Source: a bacterium (GTDB taxonomy: Bacteria > Elusimicrobiota > Elusimicrobia > Elusimicrobiales > UBA9959). Taken from it: a stretch of DNA of 5,633 nt. Below, one piece after another: positions 1 through 4,792 of this stretch. The position numbers and the translations under genes are program-made. Position 1 is the first letter of the stretch; every line of letters starts with the position of its first letter. The stretch spans positions 1 to 5,633 of the forward strand of contig JAJZVJ010000197.1 of assembly GCA_021845705.1 (NCBI GenBank), read 5' to 3'. The notes under the pieces are model-generated. The model was given only the letters and a program-made list of their open reading frames with translations, had not been told where the DNA came from and did not search any database.

Positions 1-149
1 AAGAGGGAGGTGTCGGGTACTGCCGCTACCCCGGCGAAGCCGGATCCCGGCCGCATGTGCAGGCCGCGTATAGACTTTCTGCGGCCGTCAGGCTGGCCGT
101 GTATGGGTATCCTGTCGAACAGTTCTCTGAGGTTCTTTGCTTCAGCCAT
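1..149 (-). CDS. 5' part of a gene after ftsL, possibly ftsI (septal penicillin-binding protein)
   Basis: An open frame begins with ATG at 149 and runs off the left edge without a stop (49 codons visible). The start is well supported: GGAGGT at 154-159 sits 4 nt before the ATG, and the gene follows ftsL after a 22-nt gap. The visible residues (MAEAKNLRELFDRIP..., then an Arg/Gly-rich stretch) are hydrophilic, with no membrane helix yet and no domain I recognise. By position in a dcw cluster (mraZ, rsmH, ftsL, next gene) the best guess is ftsI, the class B transpeptidase that crosslinks septal peptidoglycan. FtsI normally has a short cytoplasmic tail before its single membrane helix, so this tail would be rather long. 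The identity rests on context only; another division or envelope protein is possible. The gene itself is more certain than its name. Confidence 0.6.
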   Translation of the reverse strand, partial: MAEAKNLRELFDRIPIHGQPDGRRKSIRGLHMRPGSGFAGVAAVPDTSL

Positions 150-171
150 CTGCACCTCCGCAGGGCGCGGC

Positions 172-507
172 TCAGGAAGACTTGTCGGGTTTGAAAAGTC
201 TCGCCAGCCAGCCCCGGCCCGCTTTGCCCGCCGCCGGCGGCGCGTCCAGGATGACTACGGCGCCGGGTTCCGGGTAAACCATGCCGAGCTTTACCGCCTC
301 GGCCTCCAGCTTCTCCGGTGTCATGGAAGCCTGTATCTCTTTGTTCAGATAGGTGTTGGCGCTCTCGAGGTCCTTTATCTCATGGCGCAGTTTCTCGATC
401 CTGTAGCCTAATGTAAGGGCCTGCACATTCTCCCAGGCGAACAGGAAGCCCACCATACATACCCCGCCAAGCGCCGCCATTCTCAGGTTCCTAGTTTTCT
501 TAAGCAT
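172..507 (-). CDS. ftsL: FtsL-type cell division protein
   Basis: A 111-residue bitopic membrane protein. It has a short basic cytoplasmic N-terminus (MLKKTRNLR), one membrane helix at about residues 9-25, and a heptad-like charged helix at about 35-60 (YRIEKLRHEIKDLESAN). This is followed by the PEKLEAEAVKLGMVYPEPG region at about 64-82 that is typical of FtsL and septum formation initiator proteins. In the family, FtsL pairs with FtsB/DivIC through the coiled coil and activates FtsWI at the septum. I chose the ATG at 507 because AAGGA lies 8 nt upstream and the protein then starts just before its membrane helix. The frame stays open to 603, but that extension overlaps the preceding small gene and reads as non-family sequence. 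It lies 23 nt after that small gene. FtsL is poorly conserved, so the name rests on topology, the C-terminal motif and dcw position together. Confidence 0.85.
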   Translation of the reverse strand: MLKKTRNLRMAALGGVCMVGFLFAWENVQALTLGYRIEKLRHEIKDLESANTYLNKEIQASMTPEKLEAEAVKLGMVYPEPGAVVILDAPPAAGKAGRGWLARLFKPDKSS

Positions 508-530
508 TTCCGTTGTCCTTCCGTGTGGTA

Positions 531-701
531 TTACTCCATGCTGAAAAGTTCTATGCGTTTTATGCCGTGCTTCTCCCAGAGGTAGAAGATCTTTGTGGGA
601 CACATCGAGGCCTTGAGCCCGTTGAACTTCGCCCTTGCGGTCCTGCCGTGCAGGAGCTTGTTGAACTTCGCGCCAACTTTAAGGATGTTTTCAGGATACA
701 T
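531..701 (-). CDS. Unrecognised 56-residue basic protein between rsmH and ftsL
   Basis: A short open frame fills the gap between rsmH and ftsL: ATG at 701, TAA at 531-533. The purine run AAGGGGG (706-712) lies 4 nt before the ATG, a strong ribosome binding site, and codon third positions are mostly G or C as in the neighbours. The product begins MYPENILKVGAKFNKLLHG and ends KRIELFSME. It is rich in Lys and Arg and shows no obvious membrane helix or signal peptide, so it is probably cytosolic. It contains a 13-residue imperfect repeat: AKFNKLL at residues 11-17 and AKFNGLK at 24-30, mirrored by the 12-mer GTTGAACTTCGC at 621-632 and 660-671 on the plus strand. There is a single Cys (residue 34), in SMCPTK. 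I do not recognise a family. Its place inside the operon suggests co-expression with division genes, but no function can be assigned. Confidence 0.72.
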   Translation of the reverse strand: MYPENILKVGAKFNKLLHGRTARAKFNGLKASMCPTKIFYLWEKHGIKRIELFSME

Positions 702-737
702 GTTTCCCCCTTGTCCGTTTGGCTATACGTTTTTCCC

Positions 738-1622
738 CTACAGCTTCTCTATCACCCGCAGCTTCGCGCTGCGGGACCTCTTGTTCGAGGCTATCTCTTC
801 TTCCGAGGGCTTCACCGGCTTCCTGGTCACGAGCGACCATCCGCCCATCTTCGCCATCATGCGGAACGTCTCCTTGACGATGCGGTCCTCCAGGGAGTGG
901 AAGGTTATTATCCCCATCCGCGCCCCCGGCTTCAGCAGCGGCATCACTTTCTGTATGCCGCGCGTCAGGTTGTCGAATTCGTAGTTCACGGCTACCCGCA
1001 GCGCCAGGAAGGTCTTGGTGGCGGGGTGTATCTTTTCCCCCCGGGCCGGGGCCACGCGCGCGATAAGGGCGCTCAGGTCCGCGGTGGTCTCAAGCGGTTT
1101 CGCCCTGCGCGATTCAAGGATGGCGCGCGTTATGCGGCCGGAGTGCCTCTCGCCGCAGACGCGGATAAGGTGCTCTATCTGCTCGTACGGCCACTGGTTG
1201 ATTATGGTGTAGGCCGTAAGCGGGTTGTCCGGGTTAATGCGCATATCCAGCGGGCCGTCATGCTTGAGGCTGAACCCGCGCGACGGCTTGTCGAAATGGA
1301 GCGAGGAAATGCCGAGATCGAAGAGGACTCCGGAAAGGGAGCGTATCCCCTCGCGGGCGACTATCTCGTCTATGTTCGCGAAATTTCCCTGGGCCACTTT
1401 CACCCTGGCCCCGAAAGGTTCCAGGTTCTTCGCGGCTACTCCGGCCATCTCGGGGTCCCAGTCTATGCCCAGCACGCCGGCTTCCTGGGGCAGCGCGTTC
1501 AGCAAGCGGGCGGTGTGCCCGCCCATGCCGAGCGTGGCGTCCACGTAGGTGCCTTTTTTTTCGGTTATCAGCAGGTTCACCACTTCTTCGGCCAGTACCG
1601 ATACGTGAGAGTATTCGGTCAT
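738..1622 (-). CDS. rsmH: 16S rRNA (cytosine(1402)-N(4))-methyltransferase RsmH
   Basis: RsmH (MraW) transfers a methyl group from S-adenosylmethionine to N4 of C1402 in 16S rRNA, in the decoding centre. The 294-residue product is close to the usual length and carries the family motifs in order: HVSVL near the start, DATLGMGGH (28-36, SAM-binding loop), GIDWDP (52-57), DLGISS (102-107), RGFSLKHDGPLDMR (115-128), HPATKTFLALRVAVNYE (199-215), FHSLEDRIVK (241-250) and KRSRSAKLRVIEK (281-293). The ATG at 1622 was chosen because MTEYSHVSVL matches the normal N-terminus and overlaps the mraZ stop as ATGA. The frame is open to 1703, but that extra stretch lies within mraZ. No Shine-Dalgarno sequence precedes the ATG, so translation is probably coupled to mraZ. 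It is cytosolic, and all key motifs look intact. Confidence 0.97.
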   Translation of the reverse strand: MTEYSHVSVLAEEVVNLLITEKKGTYVDATLGMGGHTARLLNALPQEAGVLGIDWDPEMAGVAAKNLEPFGARVKVAQGNFANIDEIVAREGIRSLSGVLFDLGISSLHFDKPSRGFSLKHDGPLDMRINPDNPLTAYTIINQWPYEQIEHLIRVCGERHSGRITRAILESRRAKPLETTADLSALIARVAPARGEKIHPATKTFLALRVAVNYEFDNLTRGIQKVMPLLKPGARMGIITFHSLEDRIVKETFRMMAKMGGWSLVTRKPVKPSEEEIASNKRSRSAKLRVIEKL

Positions 1623-2068
1623 AGGTCGAAGAACTTGCTGAATTTTTCTACCGAGGGGGCCATTACGTCTTTTTTGTATTTCGTCCAGGCCTGCGCATCC
1701 CATATTTCCGCCTTATTCCCCACGCCGCGTATCAGGACGTCCTTCTTCAAGGAAGCGTACGCTTTCTGATTCTGCGGGACTAATATCCTTCCCTGGTCGT
1801 CAAGCTGGGCGTCCGCCGCGTTGCCGAAGAAGAAGCGCTTGAACGCCCGCTCCTCCTCCTTGTTCTCGGACTTGAAGATCTCCATGTTGTTGTTTATCAG
1901 TTCTTCCCATTTAGACGGCAGGAAAATGTAAAGGCAGCGGTCCAGGCCTATGCTGAGCATGAAATAATTCTTGTCTTCCTTGCGGAGTTCCTCGCGGAAG
2001 CGGGACGGGATGAAGACGCGGCTTTTCGCGTCCATCACGTAAGAATATTCGCCGTAGAATGAGCTCAT
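1619..2068 (-). CDS. mraZ: Transcriptional regulator MraZ, first gene of the dcw cluster
   Basis: MraZ is a ring-forming DNA-binding protein of the SpoVT/AbrB fold that represses its own dcw promoter. The 149-residue product has the two expected tandem motifs: DAKSRVFIPSRFRE at 13-26 and DDQGRILVPQNQKAYA at 90-105. The first has Ser where DxKGR is usual. Length is normal for the family. The start at 2068 gives MSSFYGEYSYVMDAKSR, matching the usual distance to the first motif. There is no clear Shine-Dalgarno sequence in the roughly 89-nt leader, and the ATG is embedded in the 10-bp palindrome ATGAGCTCAT (2059-2068). A consensus promoter and a phased array of likely MraZ boxes lie upstream, so autorepression is the likely control. 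The stop overlaps the rsmH start by 4 bases. Confidence 0.97.
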   Translation of the reverse strand: MSSFYGEYSYVMDAKSRVFIPSRFREELRKEDKNYFMLSIGLDRCLYIFLPSKWEELINNNMEIFKSENKEEERAFKRFFFGNAADAQLDDQGRILVPQNQKAYASLKKDVLIRGVGNKAEIWDAQAWTKYKKDVMAPSVEKFSKFFDL

Positions 2069-2110
2069 CGTATGATCAAATCTTTGGTTTTAACTTGAAT
2101 ACAGTCTACA

Positions 2111-2155
2111 ACATTTTTAGCCACTAAAAAACATTATTCACCACTTCTCACCACT
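2111..2155 (-). promoter_or_regulatory. Probable MraZ operator: five pentamer boxes at exact 10-bp spacing
   Basis: Read on the minus strand, AGTGG occurs at 2155-2151, 2145-2141 and 2125-2121. The weaker AATGT fills the intermediate register at 2135-2131 and 2115-2111. All five fit ARTGK and fall exactly one helical turn apart, so they face the same side of the DNA. Known MraZ operators are short GTGG- or TGGG-containing repeats spaced about 10 bp apart upstream of mraZ, so this array fits in motif, spacing and place. It begins next to the expected transcription start of the promoter at 2164-2192, so bound MraZ would block RNA polymerase or early elongation. Binding is inferred from pattern and context. 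Confidence 0.82.
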
Positions 2156-2163
2156 GAGTTCAA

Positions 2164-2192
2164 AGTATACAGTATGCCCCCCGGGTTGTCAA
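2164..2192 (-). promoter_or_regulatory. Strong sigma-70-type promoter for mraZ and the dcw operon
   Basis: On the minus strand a perfect -35 box TTGACA (2192-2187) is separated by 17 nt from TATACT (2169-2164), one base from the consensus -10 TATAAT. The expected start of transcription is near 2157, giving a leader of about 89 nt before the mraZ ATG. The spacer contains a CCC-GGGGGG run. Upstream of the -35 the DNA is AT-rich, including the imperfect palindrome TAAATAA-CGC-TTATTTTA at 2202-2219, which might act as an UP element or a protein site. Such a strong promoter next to a repressor array fits tight autoregulation. Confidence 0.85.
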
Positions 2193-2257
2193 TACTCGGA
2201 GTAAATAACGCTTATTTTAGTTATCTTTTTTATGCTTGCGGAGGCGGCCTGAATTGC

Positions 2258-2288
2258 AAAAATAAGGTTGACATCGGTCAACCCTTAT
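2258..2288 (-). terminator. Intrinsic terminator of the leftward mnmG-rsmG-protease side
   Basis: On the minus strand the arms ATAAGGGTTGAC (2288-2277) and GTCAACCTTAT (2272-2262) pair over 11 bp with one bulged G and a 4-nt loop. They are followed directly by a T-run: the A/T end of the stem merges into TTTTT at 2262-2258. This is the form of a Rho-independent terminator. It lies about 100 nt after the protease stop and before the mraZ promoter, so it would separate the two transcription units. The stem is only moderately GC-rich. Confidence 0.65.
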
Positions 2289-2341
2289 ATATAAGGAATA
2301 TAAACGGGGAGATGTAGGGCGGGAAGATCAGGCTGGAATTC

Positions 2342-2374
2342 CCGCGGCCGGGGAGAGACCGCCGCGGTGTTTTT
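2342..2374 (+). terminator. GC-rich hairpin with T-run on the plus strand
   Basis: CCGCGGC (2342-2348) and GCCGCGG (2361-2367) form a perfect 7-bp GC stem around a 12-nt loop, followed on the plus strand by TGTTTTT (2368-2374). In this orientation it would stop rightward transcription just before it enters the 3' end of the protease gene antisense. No plus-strand gene is visible upstream, so it either ends stray antisense transcription or terminates a short RNA. In the minus direction it has no T-run after the stem and would only add a 3' structure to the protease mRNA. Confidence 0.45.
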
Positions 2375-2389
2375 ACGCCGCCCTCGCGG

Positions 2390-3508
2390 TTAACGGTTCA
2401 TCCCTGAGATCTTTCCGGTCTTCAGGTCGTAGCGCCAGGCGAATTCAAGCGAGGAAAGTTTGTTGTACGGCATGCCGTAGGCCTGGTAAAGCGCTTCATG
2501 GGCGGGCCTGCCGTCGCGCAGGTTCTTGCAGAAAACGTAGAAAGCGTCGCCGGCTTTTAGCTTTATCAGGAAGCGGACCACGCTGTAGGATTCGGCGTAC
2601 CACAGGCGGACGTTATCCTCGTCCGCGCCCTGCATATTCTCTATCCGCACGAGGTCCCCGAGTTTGAAGCCGCTGCCGCCCTCAAGCAGCTTAAGGTTCT
2701 GCGCCAGCCAGTTGGGCGTTGAATTGCCGCGCTCGGACTGTATGTAGGTGGCGATGCCCTCGCTGAGCCAAAGCGGGCTGGGATTGGAGGGCGTAAAGAA
2801 ACTGTCGAAATAAATATGCGTAAGCTCGTGCGCCAGTATCCCGAAAGCCTCGTCGCTCTTGTACACGTAGATCTTGCGTTCGCCGAGCGAGGCGGCCCCC
2901 CCCGACCAGGCCGGACGGCCGGTGAGGCGGCGGTACGTCTCGCTGGTCCGGGCGTAGTAGATATAGACTTTGTTCTCGCGCGTCCACGGCGAGAAGGCGA
3001 CCAGGTCCAGCATGATGTTCCCGTGCAGGGCTTCCAGCGTGTCGGTAAGCCCGGGCGAAACTTCGGGGGCTTCTTCGTAGACCACGAAGTGCGGGGTCAC
3101 CTTCATAGCGAAGCCGTCCGGAGGTTTAGGATAGCCTTCTCCCGTGCCGCCCGCAGGCAGGGAGGTCTTCTCGCCGGGATAATGTTCCGGGATCAGCGGG
3201 GTGCTGGCCACGCCTTTTACCCCGCCGGACCTTATGAGATCGAGGGAGCTCTGCCGGGGGACGGTTCCCGCGGGCAGCTGAGCCGCTGTGGACTGCGGCC
3301 GGGGCCGGGGCTGGGCGGAAGTCTCGGTAAAAGGGATCTTGCCGGGGACGGGCGGCGCGGTTTCGGCGGTGGAGGAAAACGGGTTCTTATCGATCTTGAA
3401 GCGCTTGAGCGAAGACATGTCCTCGCTCATGAACTGGTACATGAAAAGGCCCCAGAGGCCTATTACCAGGCCCCAGAAAATGATGCGGAGTTTATGGAGT
3501 ATGTCCAT
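2390..3508 (-). CDS. Membrane-anchored HExxH zinc metalloprotease, peptidase MA-like
   Basis: A 372-residue protein predicted to sit in the inner membrane with its catalytic part outside the cytoplasm. One hydrophobic helix spans about residues 8-25 after a short basic N-terminus (MDILHKLR). A long Pro/Thr/Ser/Gly-rich linker follows to about residue 130, then a globular domain. The zinc site is clear: HELTH at 227-231 (two His ligands and the catalytic Glu), then WLSEGIATY with Glu250 as likely third ligand, a gluzincin arrangement as in peptidase MA-type proteins. Substrate and role are unknown. The ATG at 3508 is used. A TTG at 3523 is also in frame and would add five residues; neither has a convincing Shine-Dalgarno sequence. 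It starts about 50 nt after the membrane protein gene, so the two may be co-transcribed. Confidence 0.88.
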   Translation of the reverse strand: MDILHKLRIIFWGLVIGLWGLFMYQFMSEDMSSLKRFKIDKNPFSSTAETAPPVPGKIPFTETSAQPRPRPQSTAAQLPAGTVPRQSSLDLIRSGGVKGVASTPLIPEHYPGEKTSLPAGGTGEGYPKPPDGFAMKVTPHFVVYEEAPEVSPGLTDTLEALHGNIMLDLVAFSPWTRENKVYIYYARTSETYRRLTGRPAWSGGAASLGERKIYVYKSDEAFGILAHELTHIYFDSFFTPSNPSPLWLSEGIATYIQSERGNSTPNWLAQNLKLLEGGSGFKLGDLVRIENMQGADEDNVRLWYAESYSVVRFLIKLKAGDAFYVFCKNLRDGRPAHEALYQAYGMPYNKLSSLEFAWRYDLKTGKISGMNR

Positions 3509-3558
3509 AGTGGCCGGGAGCAAGCCGCAGGCTAAACCTTATCTTTTATCCCCGTACC

Positions 3559-4068
3559 TTAGCGGTTCGAGTCCCTCACTTTAACTATCATTTCGGCCAT
3601 GGCCGCGGTGAACATCGAGAAGAAGATTATGAAGACCGCCTGGGACAGGGCCATGCCCCAGAGCTGGGCCCCCATGCCGCCGTTGGCCATGCTGCGCAGG
3701 TAATAAAGACCCAGCATGGAGCCTGCGGCGGCCAGCGCCGTCAGGAAAACCTGCCACTTTTTCATGTACATCGCGCTTGCCGACGGGGCCGTCAGGAAAA
3801 GAAGCCACATCGGGGCCCAGTAAGGGGACAGCATGTAGAAGAGGGCGCAGCTGACGGCCAGGTTGATCCAGACCGTTACGGCGCGGATATGGCGGCTCCA
3901 GCGCATGAAGCGGTATACGTTCTTGCCGAGCCAGTAGTTGGAGACGAAGGCGGCGGCCAGTATGGCGAACGAGGTATACGTCACGGACCTGTCCGGCTCG
4001 GAGAAGAAAATGGCGAAGAGGATGAGAATGACGGCGAAAGGCGTGAAATAAAAGTTAAGTATGTGCAT
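3559..4068 (-). CDS. Six-helix integral membrane protein, sensor-module-like, no output domain
   Basis: A 169-residue, very hydrophobic protein. Likely membrane segments lie at about residues 4-22, 29-46, 62-80, 83-98, 105-123 and 134-160, with basic loops such as YRFMRWSRHIR (52-62) and MKKWQ (102-106). It ends abruptly soon after the last helix with EMIVKVRDSNR. The start is secure: AAGGAG (4073-4078) lies 4 nt before the ATG at 4068. The layout resembles the N-terminal membrane sensor module of histidine kinases or diguanylate cyclases, where the last helix normally leads into a coiled coil and an output domain. None follows here, and the downstream sequence does not restore one. I cannot name a family. 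It lies between rsmG and the protease gene and could partner the protease, but that is only proximity. Confidence 0.82.
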   Translation of the reverse strand: MHILNFYFTPFAVILILFAIFFSEPDRSVTYTSFAILAAAFVSNYWLGKNVYRFMRWSRHIRAVTVWINLAVSCALFYMLSPYWAPMWLLFLTAPSASAMYMKKWQVFLTALAAAGSMLGLYYLRSMANGGMGAQLWGMALSQAVFIIFFSMFTAAMAEMIVKVRDSNR

Positions 4069-4135
4069 AGGTCTCCTTACTCTCGCTGGGGTGCGCGGAG
4101 TATAACCCCGGGTACCCAGCCACTACGCTGTCGCG

Positions 4136-4792
4136 TTATCTCTTTGCGAAAACAAGTATATATCGGTCCGCTGTTTCGCCCGGCAGCCTGTAGGGGAAAG
4201 TTTCCCTGAGTTCCCCTTTTGCCTTTTTAAGGGCTGCGTCCACCGCGGGCCGGGGCTGCGCCAGCTGGGCCGCGCTCTGCCAGGCCAGGAAGATCCCGCC
4301 CCCGGACAGTATATTTAAGCATTGGGGCAGGATGTTTTCAAGCTGTCCCATGGCGCGCTCGGTCACGGCGCCGTAGCGCTGGCCGGCCCCGGGGCCTCCC
4401 TCGCCTACCCGCCGGTTGAAGACCGCGACGTTGCGGGCGCCCATGGCGGCGGCGGCCCAGCCGAGGAAGTCGCAGCGTCTCGCGCGGGAATCGAGCAGGT
4501 GGAAATTGAATTCCTCCAGGGCCGCCGCCAGCGCGAGGCCGGGAAAGCCGGCCCCGGAGCCGGCGTCGGCTACGAGCGCCCCGGGCCGGAGGTGCCTGCG
4601 CAGCAGGGCGGCCGCGGCCAGGGAGTCAAGGATGTGGCGCTCCCAGAGCTGCGGCTCGTCGCTCTTTGAAACCAGGTTCTGCACCGCGTTCTTTTCTTTA
4701 AGCCCGGAGGAAAAAATCTCCAGCTTGCGCGCGCTTTCCGCGGAAAGTTCCAGTCCCCAGGCGGCTAAGGTCCCTTTTACGGCGTTATTCAT
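4136..4792 (-). CDS. rsmG: 16S rRNA (guanine(527)-N(7))-methyltransferase RsmG
   Basis: RsmG (GidB) uses S-adenosylmethionine to methylate N7 of G527 in 16S rRNA, in the 530 loop; loss of this mark gives low-level streptomycin resistance in several bacteria. The 218-residue product has normal length and family motifs: NLVSKSDEPQLWERHILDSL (39-58), the SAM-binding loop ADAGSGAGFPGLALA (75-89), LLDSRARRCDFL (99-110), and TERAMGQL (144-151) where the family usually has SRAF/SRAV. The ATG at 4792 overlaps the mnmG stop as ATGA. GAGGA (4802-4806) lies 9 nt upstream within mnmG. The mnmG-rsmG pair is a very common arrangement. The 67-nt gap after it contains no clear terminator, so downstream genes may be on the same transcript. 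Confidence 0.96.
   Translation of the reverse strand: MNNAVKGTLAAWGLELSAESARKLEIFSSGLKEKNAVQNLVSKSDEPQLWERHILDSLAAAALLRRHLRPGALVADAGSGAGFPGLALAAALEEFNFHLLDSRARRCDFLGWAAAAMGARNVAVFNRRVGEGGPGAGQRYGAVTERAMGQLENILPQCLNILSGGGIFLAWQSAAQLAQPRPAVDAALKKAKGELRETFPYRLPGETADRYILVFAKR

Noticed and set aside
508..603. Upstream extension of ftsL starting at 603
   Set aside because: It overlaps the small gene in another frame and adds non-family residues before a properly spaced ribosome binding site and the ATG at 507.
1623..1703. Upstream extension of rsmH starting at 1703
   Set aside because: It lies wholly within mraZ and does not resemble the RsmH N-terminus; the ATGA-coupled start at 1622 matches the family.
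513..1769. Long plus-strand open frame of about 418 codons
   Set aside because: It is antisense to rsmH, the small gene and part of mraZ, which carry unmistakable family motifs. Its product is Arg/Gly/His-rich with no recognisable domain, as expected for the shadow frame of GC-rich coding DNA.
2816..3535. Plus-strand open frame of about 239 codons opposite the protease gene
   Set aside because: The minus strand encodes the HELTH protease across this region. The plus-strand product is low-complexity Gly/Arg-rich and has no supporting ribosome binding site.
3564..3577. tRNA T-arm-like string GGTTCGAGTCCC on the plus strand
   Set aside because: The flanking bases do not form a T-stem or acceptor stem, no other tRNA arms are nearby, and the string is the antisense of the RDSNR codons at the end of the membrane protein gene.
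3736..3801. Repeated GCCGTCAGGAAAA at two places about 50 bp apart
   Set aside because: Both copies encode FLTA within different membrane helices of the same protein; short repeats like this are expected in hydrophobic coding sequence.
4069..4135. Possible hairpin (CTGGG...CCCAG) in the rsmG to membrane-protein gap
   Set aside because: The arms are short, the loop is long, and no T-run follows on the minus strand, so a terminator or separate promoter cannot be supported.
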